Source of the DNA: Panacibacter microcysteis
Lineage (GTDB): Bacteria; Bacteroidota; Bacteroidia; Chitinophagales; Chitinophagaceae
Direction of reading: 5' to 3'
Length of the DNA stretch: 64,000 nucleotides
NCBI RefSeq assembly: GCF_015831355.1
Contig: NZ_JADWYR010000003.1
Span: 276,422-340,421 of the forward strand
In this document: piece after piece, positions 35,399-44,621 of the stretch
Layout: every line of letters starts with the position of its first letter
How positions within the stretch are numbered: position 1 is the first letter of the stretch
Position numbers and translations under genes: made by a program
The notes under the pieces: model-generated
The model's database searches: none
Told to the model about the DNA's origin: nothing
Seen by the model: only the letters and a program-made list of their open reading frames with translations

Positions 35399-36691
35399 TT
35401 ACCTCTTATCAATAAACTTCAATGGTTTTCTTCCGCCATCGGGAAATTGCAGTTGCACCATCTGTTCCCTGGTTATATAAGTTATGTGGGGACTAACCCG
35501 TAGCCTTGCCTGCAGGTAGGCTCTTATCTTGTGATCTGATTCTGGTGTATCATGCCTGCGTACTAGGTGCAATAAGATTTCGTCGGTACCCAGGTCATTG
35601 GCATACACTTCCACTACAAAATCAACAATGTCTTCCATATCGTTCAGGATGTCTGATAAAGCCGGCAGAAACAGTGTGGTGCCTTTGTATTTGATCATTT
35701 GTTTTTTGCGGCCTATAACAGGAGAGAGCCGTAATGAATTTCTGCCGCAACTGCAGGGCTCATGGTGTGCAATGCAAATGTCGCCGGTTTTGTACCGCAG
35801 CAGCGGCATTGCTTCAAGACCCAATGTGGTGATCGTTACCTCGCCGGGGTTGCCCGGTGCAACAGGATTGTCATTGTCATCCAGTAATTCCACAATCAGC
35901 AGGTCTGGCTGCAAATGCCCGCCCTGCTGTGCCCTGCATTCTGTAAAGGCAGTCTGCATCTCAGTAGAAGCATACGTTGAATACAAATCAATGTTCCAGG
36001 CGCCGGTAATTTTTTTGCCGAGTACATTCAGCGAAAAATCGGTGTGGCGAATATTCTCGCCAATGCAGATTGCTTTTTTTACAGATGTGTTGTTGATGTC
36101 GATCTTATGTTGCTCTGCATACTGCATTAGTTTAACAATGAAAGAGGGTACTGCAACAATGGCCGTTGGCTGCAGACGGGCAATGGTTTCCCACTGCAAA
36201 GATGGAACACCGGGCCCCACACGTATAATGCCTGCACCCATTTTACGTATGCCCGTATAATAGGCCATGCCGGCCATAAACTGCCTGTCCAGCGTAAGCA
36301 TTAACTGGTAAATATCGTTCGATGAACCTTCTGCGCAAATGAAAGATGAGTATTCGTTGTAAGCCAGGCGGTCCAGGTCATGATCGCTTAGTGCAATGGT
36401 TACAGGTTTGCCAATTGTTCCTGAAGTAGAAGTATATTCTATTATGTTGCTTTTAGGCACACATAAAAACTCATCGTTTCTTGTTTGGAGATCTTCTTTA
36501 CCTGTTGTTGGCAACATTGCCAGGTCGCTAAGGGAATTGATAGCAGCCACATCTATCTTTCCGGCTGCAAACAACTGCTGATAAAAAGGTGAACGCTGCT
36601 GCAGGTATGCCAGTAACTCTTTAAGTTTTGTTTCCTGGAATGTTTGTATAACTGTTGCCGGCTGAAAAGCAATGTTGCTGTTATTATGCAT
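35399..36691 (-). CDS. PaaK-like AMP-binding ligase
   Basis: A 430-residue member of the phenylacetate-CoA ligase branch of the ANL superfamily, which activates a carboxylic acid, usually aryl, as an adenylate and thioester. The phosphate loop is YTSTSGTIGKPV, the family motif YASTEMQ follows, and then TTLGLEAMPLLRYKTGD and GRKKQMIKYKG. The start ATG at 36691 overlaps the acpS stop by eight bases; a TTG 12 bases further up is possible. Its place next to acpS suggests it loads a starter acid for a carrier-protein pathway. Confidence 0.85.
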   Translation of the reverse strand: MHNNSNIAFQPATVIQTFQETKLKELLAYLQQRSPFYQQLFAAGKIDVAAINSLSDLAMLPTTGKEDLQTRNDEFLCVPKSNIIEYTSTSGTIGKPVTIALSDHDLDRLAYNEYSSFICAEGSSNDIYQLMLTLDRQFMAGMAYYTGIRKMGAGIIRVGPGVPSLQWETIARLQPTAIVAVPSFIVKLMQYAEQHKIDINNTSVKKAICIGENIRHTDFSLNVLGKKITGAWNIDLYSTYASTEMQTAFTECRAQQGGHLQPDLLIVELLDDNDNPVAPGNPGEVTITTLGLEAMPLLRYKTGDICIAHHEPCSCGRNSLRLSPVIGRKKQMIKYKGTTLFLPALSDILNDMEDIVDFVVEVYANDLGTDEILLHLVRRHDTPESDHKIRAYLQARLRVSPHITYITREQMVQLQFPDGGRKPLKFIDKR

Positions 36692-37067
36692 GCTGTTGTT
36701 CAATAATTACGATGGCAGTGGCAAATGTTTTTATATGCGACAAAGAAACATAAATGTTTCCTGTATTCAATGCAGCAATTTTTGCAGCAGTTTCACCAAG
36801 AAAATGTATGTATGGCTGCCCGTTTTGCCGATTGAGTATTTCTACCTCGTTAATGGTTGTGCCCTCTGCCCAGCCAAGACCCAGCGCTTTGCCCAGTGCT
36901 TCTTTGGCAGCAAAACGCGCAGCATAATGTTCAAATTTATTCGTCTTCGCTTCGCAGTAATTGATTTCTGCCACAGAAAAAACGAGCTCACGAAACCCCT
37001 GTTCTTTCTGAATTTTCTGCGCTACTCTTTCTACTTCTATAATATCTGTGCCGATGCCTTTTATCAT
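36684..37067 (-). CDS. acpS: Holo-[acyl-carrier-protein] synthase
   Basis: A 127-residue AcpS-type phosphopantetheinyl transferase, which loads 4'-phosphopantetheine from CoA on a Ser of acyl carrier proteins. The signature GTDIIEVERV and the catalytic segment RFAAKEALGKALG are clear. The start at 37067 (MIKGIGTDII) is favoured over 20 extra codons that do not fit the family. Its 3' end overlaps the PaaK-like gene by eight bases. Because most genomes carry one AcpS for fatty acids, this copy may be the general one or a pathway-specific extra. Confidence 0.93.
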   Translation of the reverse strand: MIKGIGTDIIEVERVAQKIQKEQGFRELVFSVAEINYCEAKTNKFEHYAARFAAKEALGKALGLGWAEGTTINEVEILNRQNGQPYIHFLGETAAKIAALNTGNIYVSLSHIKTFATAIVIIEQQHA

Positions 37068-37286
37068 TGCAGTTGCTGTGTAAATGTTGAGTAATGCAAA
37101 GTACGCAAAGTAAGGAATAAGCACCAAGGTTGACAGGCTATAATATGTTCTTTATAAAGCTGCGATAATGAAGGGTAGTAGTTTCTCGGGGTGGTATCCT
37201 GGCCAATGTTTGTATAGAAAAGATGTAATAACTGCAGTGCGGCCAGATCGCGATAAGGAACGCTACAGCCGCCACAAAGATAGAAC

Positions 37287-37336
37287 GTACAAGTGAGTGA
37301 CACAACAGGCGATGCCATGACTACAAATGCCTGGAA
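37287..37336 (-). repeat. Dispersed repeat copy 14, type A
   Basis: Exact type A core at 37287-37306, then AGGCGATGCCATGACTACAAATGCCTGG as the outer arm. It lies between the C45-type gene and acpS. The remaining 220 bases of this spacer show nothing I can name. Confidence 0.9.
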
Positions 37337-37370
37337 AAAAATTACTCATTAACCACGAAGGCATGGATGT

Positions 37371-39041
37371 TTACTGATGTAGTTTTTCGTTGCAGGCAGC
37401 TATCTGTTCTTTGATATGTGCCTCTTCTTTTTTGGTAGCAATAACTTTGGTTAATGCAGTTTTATAATAACCCAGCGCTTTTTGATATTCGTTTCTGTTG
37501 AAAGCATAATCGCCGGCCAACACATACGCATGATAATAGCCGGGATTTTTTGCAATGAGGCTGTCGGTATTGATCGTTTTACCATCGCTGATGTCATGCG
37601 CATAATTCCTGTAAGTGATAAAGTCTTTGAATTGCTGTGTTTGCATAAACGGATCTGCGGCTACTGTGAGCGAAAAATCGTACACTTCGCGGCTGGTCTT
37701 TAAGCCGGCAAGTGCAAAAACGGTATGCAGATCATAACAAACAAACTGGCCCATCTGCCATGGCGAAGTAGAGATCCATACACGCAGTTTTTCGGGTTCG
37801 AAAACAATGGCATGGTGTGCAATAAACTGGTTCAGTGCTTTCTCGTTGCCAAGCCCGATGTTGGCGTTATTGATGCCTGCATGATCTCTTAGAATTGCGA
37901 TCGTTTTTTCTACCGTGTTTTTGCCATTTTGCTGTAGTAACTGCGACAACCGGTTGTACCGGTACACAGATGCGCTCTGGTCCATCTGCTCTTTGTTAGA
38001 CGCCAGTTTGCTTAGCTGGTTTCCCTGGAAGTGGTTGGCGCAGGTAATAAAGTTTTTATTGGGATCGTAGATGTCTAAAGAGTCGGGCGTTTTCTCTATT
38101 ACCACGGCTTTTTTGTCGGCCGCAGACGCTACAAGAAAAGATTCTGATACAAACATTTTTCTTTTCCTGGCTATGGCAACGGCTTCATCAATATTCTGCG
38201 CATATTGTACAATTTCTTTAGCAACCAGCGACACCGGTGTAGCCGAACCGCCCGGTATATCTGACTTTGCAGCGTTGATGGTAACAGTTAATCCTTTTTC
38301 GTTCATACCAGAAACCACGCCGGTAAAACCGCCCCAGGTTACATACATAAACTTATATCCCTGTGCCGGGTTGCAGAAAGAGATGATCTTTTCTTTGGCA
38401 AAATCATCGTTGATGTAGAAGTCAAAATTACGGCCAATGATCATTGTGCTATCCTGGCTCATAGCACCCCATGTGCCAAACGAGGTACAGCCTACGAGCG
38501 CCATTGTTTGCAATGCGTGGCCAATATCATGCGCCGCATGATAGTTTAGAATACGTGAATAATTATCGCCAATGTAGTCATACTGGTCAGATGCTGATTG
38601 CGAAACACCGTAAATCTCTTCTTTGTACTCTTCTGTAATATTGTCTGCCAGGTTGCGGTTGAAAAAGCCGATAAAGTATTTTAAGAAGCGCAGGTAAAAA
38701 TCTGAGGGGATCATTTTTTTGATCTGTGCACTAAAATAGTCTTCCTGTCTTTTGATGAGTTCTGTGGTTAGTTTGCCGTTGATAACACCGCGCTCAAAAG
38801 GCTCTCCTTCTGTGTACAGTTCGTATAAGCCTGTATTGCTTTTATGGAACCAGTCATTCTTTAATGCGTAAAAGTTGGGGCTGATCTCTGTACGTGATAG
38901 TTGTAAACTGCTTCTATCTTTTACTTCCGGTGGGTCAATCTTTGAGACCGAAGCCAGGTAAATAAATAAAATCAGGAGCAATGCAAGGAAACTGCCCAAT
39001 ACATACGCCACTCTTTTCCAGAACTTCCTTCGTTTAAGCAT
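37371..39041 (-). CDS. C45-type autoproteolytic acyltransferase/hydrolase with TPR tail
   Basis: A 556-residue protein: an N-terminal membrane anchor (residues about 11-31), an Ntn-hydrolase domain of the C45/acyl-CoA:6-APA acyltransferase type, and a C-terminal TPR-like tail (GDYAFNRNEYQKALGYYKTAL). In C45 enzymes the Cys that becomes N-terminal after self-cleavage is the nucleophile; here C185 in ALVGCTSFGTWGA fits, followed by IIGRNFDFY. Members hydrolyse or form amides and can act as acyltransferases. It overlaps the upstream oxidoreductase by eight bases, so both are in one unit. Similar pairs occur in flexirubin loci. Confidence 0.82.
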   Translation of the reverse strand: MLKRRKFWKRVAYVLGSFLALLLILFIYLASVSKIDPPEVKDRSSLQLSRTEISPNFYALKNDWFHKSNTGLYELYTEGEPFERGVINGKLTTELIKRQEDYFSAQIKKMIPSDFYLRFLKYFIGFFNRNLADNITEEYKEEIYGVSQSASDQYDYIGDNYSRILNYHAAHDIGHALQTMALVGCTSFGTWGAMSQDSTMIIGRNFDFYINDDFAKEKIISFCNPAQGYKFMYVTWGGFTGVVSGMNEKGLTVTINAAKSDIPGGSATPVSLVAKEIVQYAQNIDEAVAIARKRKMFVSESFLVASAADKKAVVIEKTPDSLDIYDPNKNFITCANHFQGNQLSKLASNKEQMDQSASVYRYNRLSQLLQQNGKNTVEKTIAILRDHAGINNANIGLGNEKALNQFIAHHAIVFEPEKLRVWISTSPWQMGQFVCYDLHTVFALAGLKTSREVYDFSLTVAADPFMQTQQFKDFITYRNYAHDISDGKTINTDSLIAKNPGYYHAYVLAGDYAFNRNEYQKALGYYKTALTKVIATKKEEAHIKEQIAACNEKLHQ

Positions 39042-40545
39042 CCTTTATTTTTTTAATGATTTCATTGCTGTTCATTACAGCGGTACTGGTTACTATACCG
39101 CTGATAGCAGCACCCAATACGCCATGCAGATTTAGATTCTGGCCTGTAAAGTAAAGATTTGGCAGCTTTGTACGCGGCGACATAAATGTTTTTAAAGGTT
39201 CTTTATAATCTTTTGCTATACCGTATAAAGATCCGTCATCTGTGCCAATATAATCGCGAAAGGTTAGCGGTGTTGAAACGTAGTATGTGCTGATGCAATC
39301 TCTCAGTTGCGGAAAATTTTCGCATACAACATCGATCAGCCGTTCCGCTTTTTCCTTTTTAAAGGCCTCGTAACTTTCACCGCGGTCATTTTCGTGTGTT
39401 ACGGTGTTAAATGTATTTTCCCACTGTTGTACGTCTTCGTAACGCATATAGCTAAATATGGTAAAACCTTCGGCGCACGCTTTTATTTTTGATGTGGCAG
39501 ATAAGAAAATGGCATAGCCCAACGGCCAGTTTTCTGCAGTGTAATCTGCCTGTGACCACAGGTGACCTTCCCGGTGCCAGTAATAATTGTGCTTGAAGTA
39601 GGGAAAGCAATCTTTTTTTAATACAATGTTTACAATAAAACCCGAGATGGTGTCTTTCAAACTTTTTATCCTGTTTTTGTAGGCCGTTTTAAAAAAAGTT
39701 GTTTCTGTAATGTCTATCGTTTTGGCCGGGTGCATGTTCGAAATAAAATGGTCTGCGTACAGCGCTGTGCCATCCTGCAGTAATACATGTGTAACCCTGC
39801 CATCCTGTTCTACGATCTTTGTAACAGTTGCATTGTTGATGATCTTACCGCCATGTGCCCGTATGTTGGCCGCCATGTATTTTGCAATCTGAGATCCGCC
39901 ATCAACAAACTTCCACGAACTTTCTATATAGCTGTTTGTAATAAGTGCATGAACATAAAACGGTGTTTCGTTGCCAACGCCGGCATACAAAGCGTTGTTG
40001 CCGGCAAGCACCTGTTGCAGCTTCTTGTTTTCTGTGATGGATGCGAGGTAGGTTTTTGTATCAATACTCATCACGCTCAGCTTTTCATCAAAGCCATCTC
40101 CGGCTTCTAGGTTGTATAGCGGAAACTTTGAACAAACTTCTTTTATTTTATCGCAGTAGGTATTAATGGCAGCTTCTTCTTCGGGAAAGTCTTTTAGTAA
40201 TGTGGCAATAAAATTATCATACCCTTGTGCCAGTGCATATACTTTATCATCGCCGCTGATCATGATTTTATCAAACGCATCAGCATTCATTCTCTCCAGT
40301 TTCATTTTGCCGATAATGCCTAAGTATTTAAACAACTGGTACAGGTTTTGCCCTTTGGCCAAACCACCCACATAATGCACACCGGAATCAAACACAACTT
40401 TATTGCGTGCATATACCTGCAGGCAACCACCAAGCTGGCGGTTTTTTTCTATTATGCAAACGCTGTAACCTTCGCGGCTTAAGATATCGCCGCAAACAAG
40501 GCCGCCAATGCCGCTTCCGATTATTATAACGTTGTTGTGTTTCAT
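39034..40545 (-). CDS. Phytoene-desaturase-like FAD-dependent oxidoreductase
   Basis: A 503-residue flavoprotein of the phytoene desaturase / carotenoid isomerase / retinol saturase group. The N-terminal dinucleotide-binding fold is IIIGSGIGGLVCGDIL (residues 7-22) and the second conserved segment is QLGGCLQVYARNKVVFDSGVHYVGG. The C-terminal part ends NLYFTGQNLNLHGVLGAAISG, which binds FAD. Members desaturate, saturate or isomerise polyene chains. ATG 40545 is the start; a TTG at 40554 is possible. Its 5' end lies about 15 bases from repeat copy 15, whose inner arm reaches towards the start. Confidence 0.88.
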   Translation of the reverse strand: MKHNNVIIIGSGIGGLVCGDILSREGYSVCIIEKNRQLGGCLQVYARNKVVFDSGVHYVGGLAKGQNLYQLFKYLGIIGKMKLERMNADAFDKIMISGDDKVYALAQGYDNFIATLLKDFPEEEAAINTYCDKIKEVCSKFPLYNLEAGDGFDEKLSVMSIDTKTYLASITENKKLQQVLAGNNALYAGVGNETPFYVHALITNSYIESSWKFVDGGSQIAKYMAANIRAHGGKIINNATVTKIVEQDGRVTHVLLQDGTALYADHFISNMHPAKTIDITETTFFKTAYKNRIKSLKDTISGFIVNIVLKKDCFPYFKHNYYWHREGHLWSQADYTAENWPLGYAIFLSATSKIKACAEGFTIFSYMRYEDVQQWENTFNTVTHENDRGESYEAFKKEKAERLIDVVCENFPQLRDCISTYYVSTPLTFRDYIGTDDGSLYGIAKDYKEPLKTFMSPRTKLPNLYFTGQNLNLHGVLGAAISGIVTSTAVMNSNEIIKKIKDA

Positions 40546-40559
40546 TTTTTGCAAACTGT

Positions 40560-40640
40560 CTTCGCGTTGCCCAATGTTGCTTCAACCGTACAAGAGTGCG
40601 ACGCAACAGGTGTCTCATACTTATTCAAATGCATGGCCCA
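40560..40640 (-). repeat. Dispersed repeat copy 15, type B
   Basis: Exact type B core at 40588-40607. To its left is a well-kept inner arm, CTTCGCGTTGCCCAATG (40560-40576), the first 16 bases of which (CTTCGCGTTGCCCAAT) also occur at copy 24; to its right is the outer arm, close to GCATGGCCC. It sits back to back with copy 16 in one 171-base spacer. Confidence 0.9.
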
Positions 40641-40651
40641 AAAATATTGTT

Positions 40652-40740
40652 TATGTAACCAACTGCATTGCTGCTATTTTGCTTTCGTTGTGTCACTCAC
40701 TTGTACTGCAACAATACTATTCAGCATTGTTCAGTCTTGC
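40652..40740 (+). repeat. Dispersed repeat copy 16, type A, entering a gene end
   Basis: Outer arm TATGTAACCAACTGCATTGC and the exact type A core at 40687-40706, followed by an inner arm that holds the stop codon (40717-40719) and last codons of the MMPL fusion. Confidence 0.9.
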
Positions 40741-43700
40741 TTCGGTATCACTAATTTGTTTACTGCTATGCCGCAAAAGGTAAATAACATTCGATGTATA
40801 TTTTGTGTTATCTACTTCAATGCATTGCATATCGTATGCTTGTGCAATATCTTTTACCAGTTGCGCAGAAAAGAACGTTAGCCCCTTGCCTGAGGTTTTG
40901 TTAAAACCGGTCAGCTTAGTTGAAAAGAACTCGGTAAGCTTTGTGTTGGCATGCCGCTCTTTCAGCTCTGTGTTGCCATCGCGTATCAGTATTGTACCCC
41001 CAGCATTCAGGTGTGCAATACATTTTGCTATTAACGCTTTTTGCTGGTCAGACGTAAGGTAGTGCAACATATCAGCCATGATTATGGCATCGTACGTATT
41101 GCCTTCAAAAGCCGTGGCATCAGCATGCATGAAATGTATACCGTCGTCTTTACTAAAACAATGACTGGCCACAGCTATTTTTTCTTCATCATAATCTATT
41201 CCTGTGATCTTTCGTTCCGGCGATGCGAAATGCAGGGTATAGCTCATAAACCCATAGCCGCACCCAAGATCGAGCATGTTACCACTTTTGGGCAGCAGGT
41301 CGTGTATAGGCTGGTAATATTTTTCCAGTCTTGTCTTGATCTTCATGTACCATTCCAGCACCGGCCCTTTGTATATATAATTGTACTTCAGTTGTTCTTT
41401 GTAGTAAGCCGGTTGTTGAATAGCGGAGCTTATTTCAGCAAAGCGGTGCTTAAACCAACGGCTGATGTTTTTTGTTTTGGTGGCGTAATCGTCGCCAAAC
41501 ACCGATGCCCCCGCCCCCGGCGGTATTCTTTCTTCGATGGTAAGCGTAATGGTTCCGTCTTTCAGCAAAAAATCATGTTTCGTCATGGTATAACCCGAGC
41601 CATGAAAAATAATGGGCAGTATGTCGATGTTTAGTTTTTCAGCAAGGTAAAATGCACCTTTATGAAATCGTTTCATATTACCATCAACCGTGCGTGTGCC
41701 TTCGGGAAATATAACAATGGAATAGCCCTGTTTTACACGGTCGGCTAAAAGTTCTATACTGTTTTCAATACCATCTGCAACAGGATAATAGTCGGCCATT
41801 TTTATTACCCAGCCAAACACCGGCGATTTCCATACCCACTGATTGGTAAGCAGGATAAGTTTTGGGTATAGCATGGTGGTGCAGAGAATATCGAGAAAAG
41901 ACTGGTGGTTGCAGATGATGACTGCAGGCTTTTTAAAATCTTCTTTGTGTTGGTTGATGATGCGCTTTTTCACATTGCTCATGATATACATCAGCGACCA
42001 TGTGTATTTCGACAGCAGGGTATGATAGATCAGTTTGCCGCGCTCTTTGCCAAAAGGAAAAATAATGACCAGGAAGAACCCGGCAATGGTCAGCAAAATA
42101 CTGCCCAAAAAAAAGTATGTAAAAGAAAAGACAGATTTAAATAAGCCAGATGCTGTCCAGGGAAATTTGTGTTGTTTAACCCGGTCAGCGATCAGAAAGT
42201 TGAATAGAAAAGGAATCATTACCTGCGCAATAAGCACCACGCAAAGAATACCGGTGATGGATATAAATGCAATGGACTTCAGTGCCGGGTGTTTTGCAAA
42301 GATCAGCACACCCAAACCTGCTATGGTGGTGATTGCTGAAAGAAAGATGGAAGATTTGAACGAGGAAAGATTTTTTTTGCCCGTCTTATATTCCTGGATC
42401 AGTCCATCCATTATAAACAGGCTGTAGTCATCGCCAAGACCAAATATCAGCGCCGATACAATAATGTTGATGATGTTGAACTGGATATTAAACAGTGCCA
42501 TAATACCCAGGATCCATATCCATGTAATAAACATTGGTATAAATGATACGAGCGCAAGTTCTATTCTGCCGTACGTGATCAGTAATACCACGAACACCAG
42601 TATTGATGACATATAAGCAATACTGCTAAAATCATCCCTTATTACGCCGGCCATTTTATCTGCCAGGTATTGCTTGTCAAGAACGGTCACATTTTGTTCG
42701 TCATCGAATTGTGCGTATACAATTGGTTTATTGTTATCGGCCACTTTCAGCAGTGTTACCACGTTTACACCTGCCGATGTTTCTGAAATATAATCGTCCA
42801 GGAATTTTTTCCTGATATCATTCAACACCGTATCATTCATCGGCTGAAAATCTGTATTCAACAGTGTTTCGAAATGATCAAATGCCGTTGCGGAAAACTT
42901 CAGCGCACCGCCTGCTGACTGTAATGTTTGCAGCAGCGCCTGTTTCTTTGCTTCTGTCCAGTATTGCTGCCACATGGCAATACGTTGTTTTTGCAAAGAG
43001 TCAGAAATAACCAGTGAGGAAACACCTGAGTAGCGCGTAACAATTTGTTTTGTTTTCAGTGAATCTATTGTTTGCGAGAGCCGCTCGTTATTGCGCAGTG
43101 CCTCATCGAGGTTTTTGCCTTCTGCAACAAGATAAACGGATTTAAGTGCAGCCTGGTTGAGGTTATTGAGCGCGGCCTCCGATTGTTGCAGTTTTTCCGG
43201 CATGTAGTTCATGTGCAGCATATCGGCATCAAAGCCAACCCTGCTTACATAAAAGGAAAAGAAAATGGTGAGGGCAAGGATAACAGTAATCAATACTTTG
43301 TTTCGCTGCGGGCTGTACGCCGCCAGTTTATCAATCAAAGAAACTGTATGGTTTTGAGCTACGTCTGCCTTTTTCGTTTGTATAAAGTGGGGCAGGTAAA
43401 TAAGACTGCACAATGCAGCGCCTATCAAACTAAATGCTGCAAATAAACCAAGGTCTTTCAGTAATTCAGATTGTACAAACTCCAGGCAAAGGAAGCCGCC
43501 AATCGTGGTAAAGCTGCCAATGGTTAAAGGAAAAGATAAATCTGCTATCGTTTGTTCTATGCTGCGCGTGTGACGGTAATGGTTGAATACATGCAGTGAG
43601 TAATTAATAGCTATGCCAAGTATAACGGAACCGGTACCCAGTGCTATTACAGAAATACTACCCTTGATAAAATAAATAGCTGTAAGTGAGAACAGCGCAC

Positions 43701-44619
43701 CATACATTACCGGTATTAAAACCAGTAGCGGCGCCCTTTTCTTTTTAAAGTATATGCCTATGAAAGCAATGACAAATAATACAGTAATGCCTTGTGTAAG
43801 CAATGTGTCTCTACGCAATTGTTCGGCATTTCCCAATGAAACGGCGGCGGCGCCAAAGTAATCCGCTGTAATATTTTTGTAAGCAGTATTAGTCAGGCTA
43901 TCTATAATATCGTCCAGGCCATGTATCAAAACAGCATTTTTACCGGTATTGCCGGCAGTATAGGCAGGCGTTATAAAGATCAGCAGGTGCCGCTGGTCTT
44001 TTGTAATAATATAACCATCATACAGCTCAAAATTATCATCGTATTGAAGTTGCTGTATTTTTTTGAGCCCGATAAAAGAAATACCTACCGGGTCTTTGCT
44101 GATCATTTGCTTGAGTGCAAAGCCTGATGGCGACACCAGTGTTCTCAGGTTTCCTTCAAGGGTTTGCTGTACCGTTGCAGGTTGTATAAGGCTATCTATG
44201 GTGGTATAATCTTTCGCGGAAAGAAACACCGGCAAATGATCATTAATGGTGCTGAACAGTTCCAATGCGGTATTGTCATCAACCTTATAGTTAAGTTTGG
44301 CTATATAAGGCATAAGACGTTGCTGTACACGTGCAACCAGAGTGTCAGCAAAACTTACAAGACTGTCAGGCTGCGCGCCGGCTGAAGCATCTCTCAGCGA
44401 AATGGTAATGGCAAGTTTGTCTGCAAATTTTGAGTTTTGAAAAACACTGTTGAGCTTTTCAATCTTTTTATCGTTGGGTAATATTTTCGAAATGTCTTCT
44501 TCAAAGTTTACCCTGCTGGTACAGTAGCCGAAAACGGTAATGCTTATTGCAAATGAAAGATACAGCGCAGTTTTATGGTTGCTGAAATAGCGAAATATAC
44601 GGGAGAAAAATTTTTCCAT
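40717..44619 (-). CDS. MMPL exporter - PlsC acyltransferase - SAM methyltransferase fusion
   Basis: A 1300-residue fusion. Residues 1-815 form an RND/MMPL-type lipid exporter with about 12 membrane helices in two halves, each with a periplasmic loop (SVILGIAINYSLHVF, FGLGDDYSLFIMD). Residues about 885-1075 are a PlsC-type 1-acylglycerol-phosphate acyltransferase with NHQSFLD (904-910) and FPEGTRT (971-977). Residues about 1100-1290 are a class I methyltransferase with LDLGCGYG (1116-1123) and MADMLHYL. One chain would thus acylate, methylate and export a lipid at the inner membrane. Two bases separate it from the glycosyltransferase upstream. Its last codons and stop are in the arm of repeat copy 16. 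Confidence 0.92.
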   Translation of the reverse strand: MEKFFSRIFRYFSNHKTALYLSFAISITVFGYCTSRVNFEEDISKILPNDKKIEKLNSVFQNSKFADKLAITISLRDASAGAQPDSLVSFADTLVARVQQRLMPYIAKLNYKVDDNTALELFSTINDHLPVFLSAKDYTTIDSLIQPATVQQTLEGNLRTLVSPSGFALKQMISKDPVGISFIGLKKIQQLQYDDNFELYDGYIITKDQRHLLIFITPAYTAGNTGKNAVLIHGLDDIIDSLTNTAYKNITADYFGAAAVSLGNAEQLRRDTLLTQGITVLFVIAFIGIYFKKKRAPLLVLIPVMYGALFSLTAIYFIKGSISVIALGTGSVILGIAINYSLHVFNHYRHTRSIEQTIADLSFPLTIGSFTTIGGFLCLEFVQSELLKDLGLFAAFSLIGAALCSLIYLPHFIQTKKADVAQNHTVSLIDKLAAYSPQRNKVLITVILALTIFFSFYVSRVGFDADMLHMNYMPEKLQQSEAALNNLNQAALKSVYLVAEGKNLDEALRNNERLSQTIDSLKTKQIVTRYSGVSSLVISDSLQKQRIAMWQQYWTEAKKQALLQTLQSAGGALKFSATAFDHFETLLNTDFQPMNDTVLNDIRKKFLDDYISETSAGVNVVTLLKVADNNKPIVYAQFDDEQNVTVLDKQYLADKMAGVIRDDFSSIAYMSSILVFVVLLITYGRIELALVSFIPMFITWIWILGIMALFNIQFNIINIIVSALIFGLGDDYSLFIMDGLIQEYKTGKKNLSSFKSSIFLSAITTIAGLGVLIFAKHPALKSIAFISITGILCVVLIAQVMIPFLFNFLIADRVKQHKFPWTASGLFKSVFSFTYFFLGSILLTIAGFFLVIIFPFGKERGKLIYHTLLSKYTWSLMYIMSNVKKRIINQHKEDFKKPAVIICNHQSFLDILCTTMLYPKLILLTNQWVWKSPVFGWVIKMADYYPVADGIENSIELLADRVKQGYSIVIFPEGTRTVDGNMKRFHKGAFYLAEKLNIDILPIIFHGSGYTMTKHDFLLKDGTITLTIEERIPPGAGASVFGDDYATKTKNISRWFKHRFAEISSAIQQPAYYKEQLKYNYIYKGPVLEWYMKIKTRLEKYYQPIHDLLPKSGNMLDLGCGYGFMSYTLHFASPERKITGIDYDEEKIAVASHCFSKDDGIHFMHADATAFEGNTYDAIIMADMLHYLTSDQQKALIAKCIAHLNAGGTILIRDGNTELKERHANTKLTEFFSTKLTGFNKTSGKGLTFFSAQLVKDIAQAYDMQCIEVDNTKYTSNVIYLLRHSSKQISDTEARLNNAE

Positions 44620-44621
44620 TG

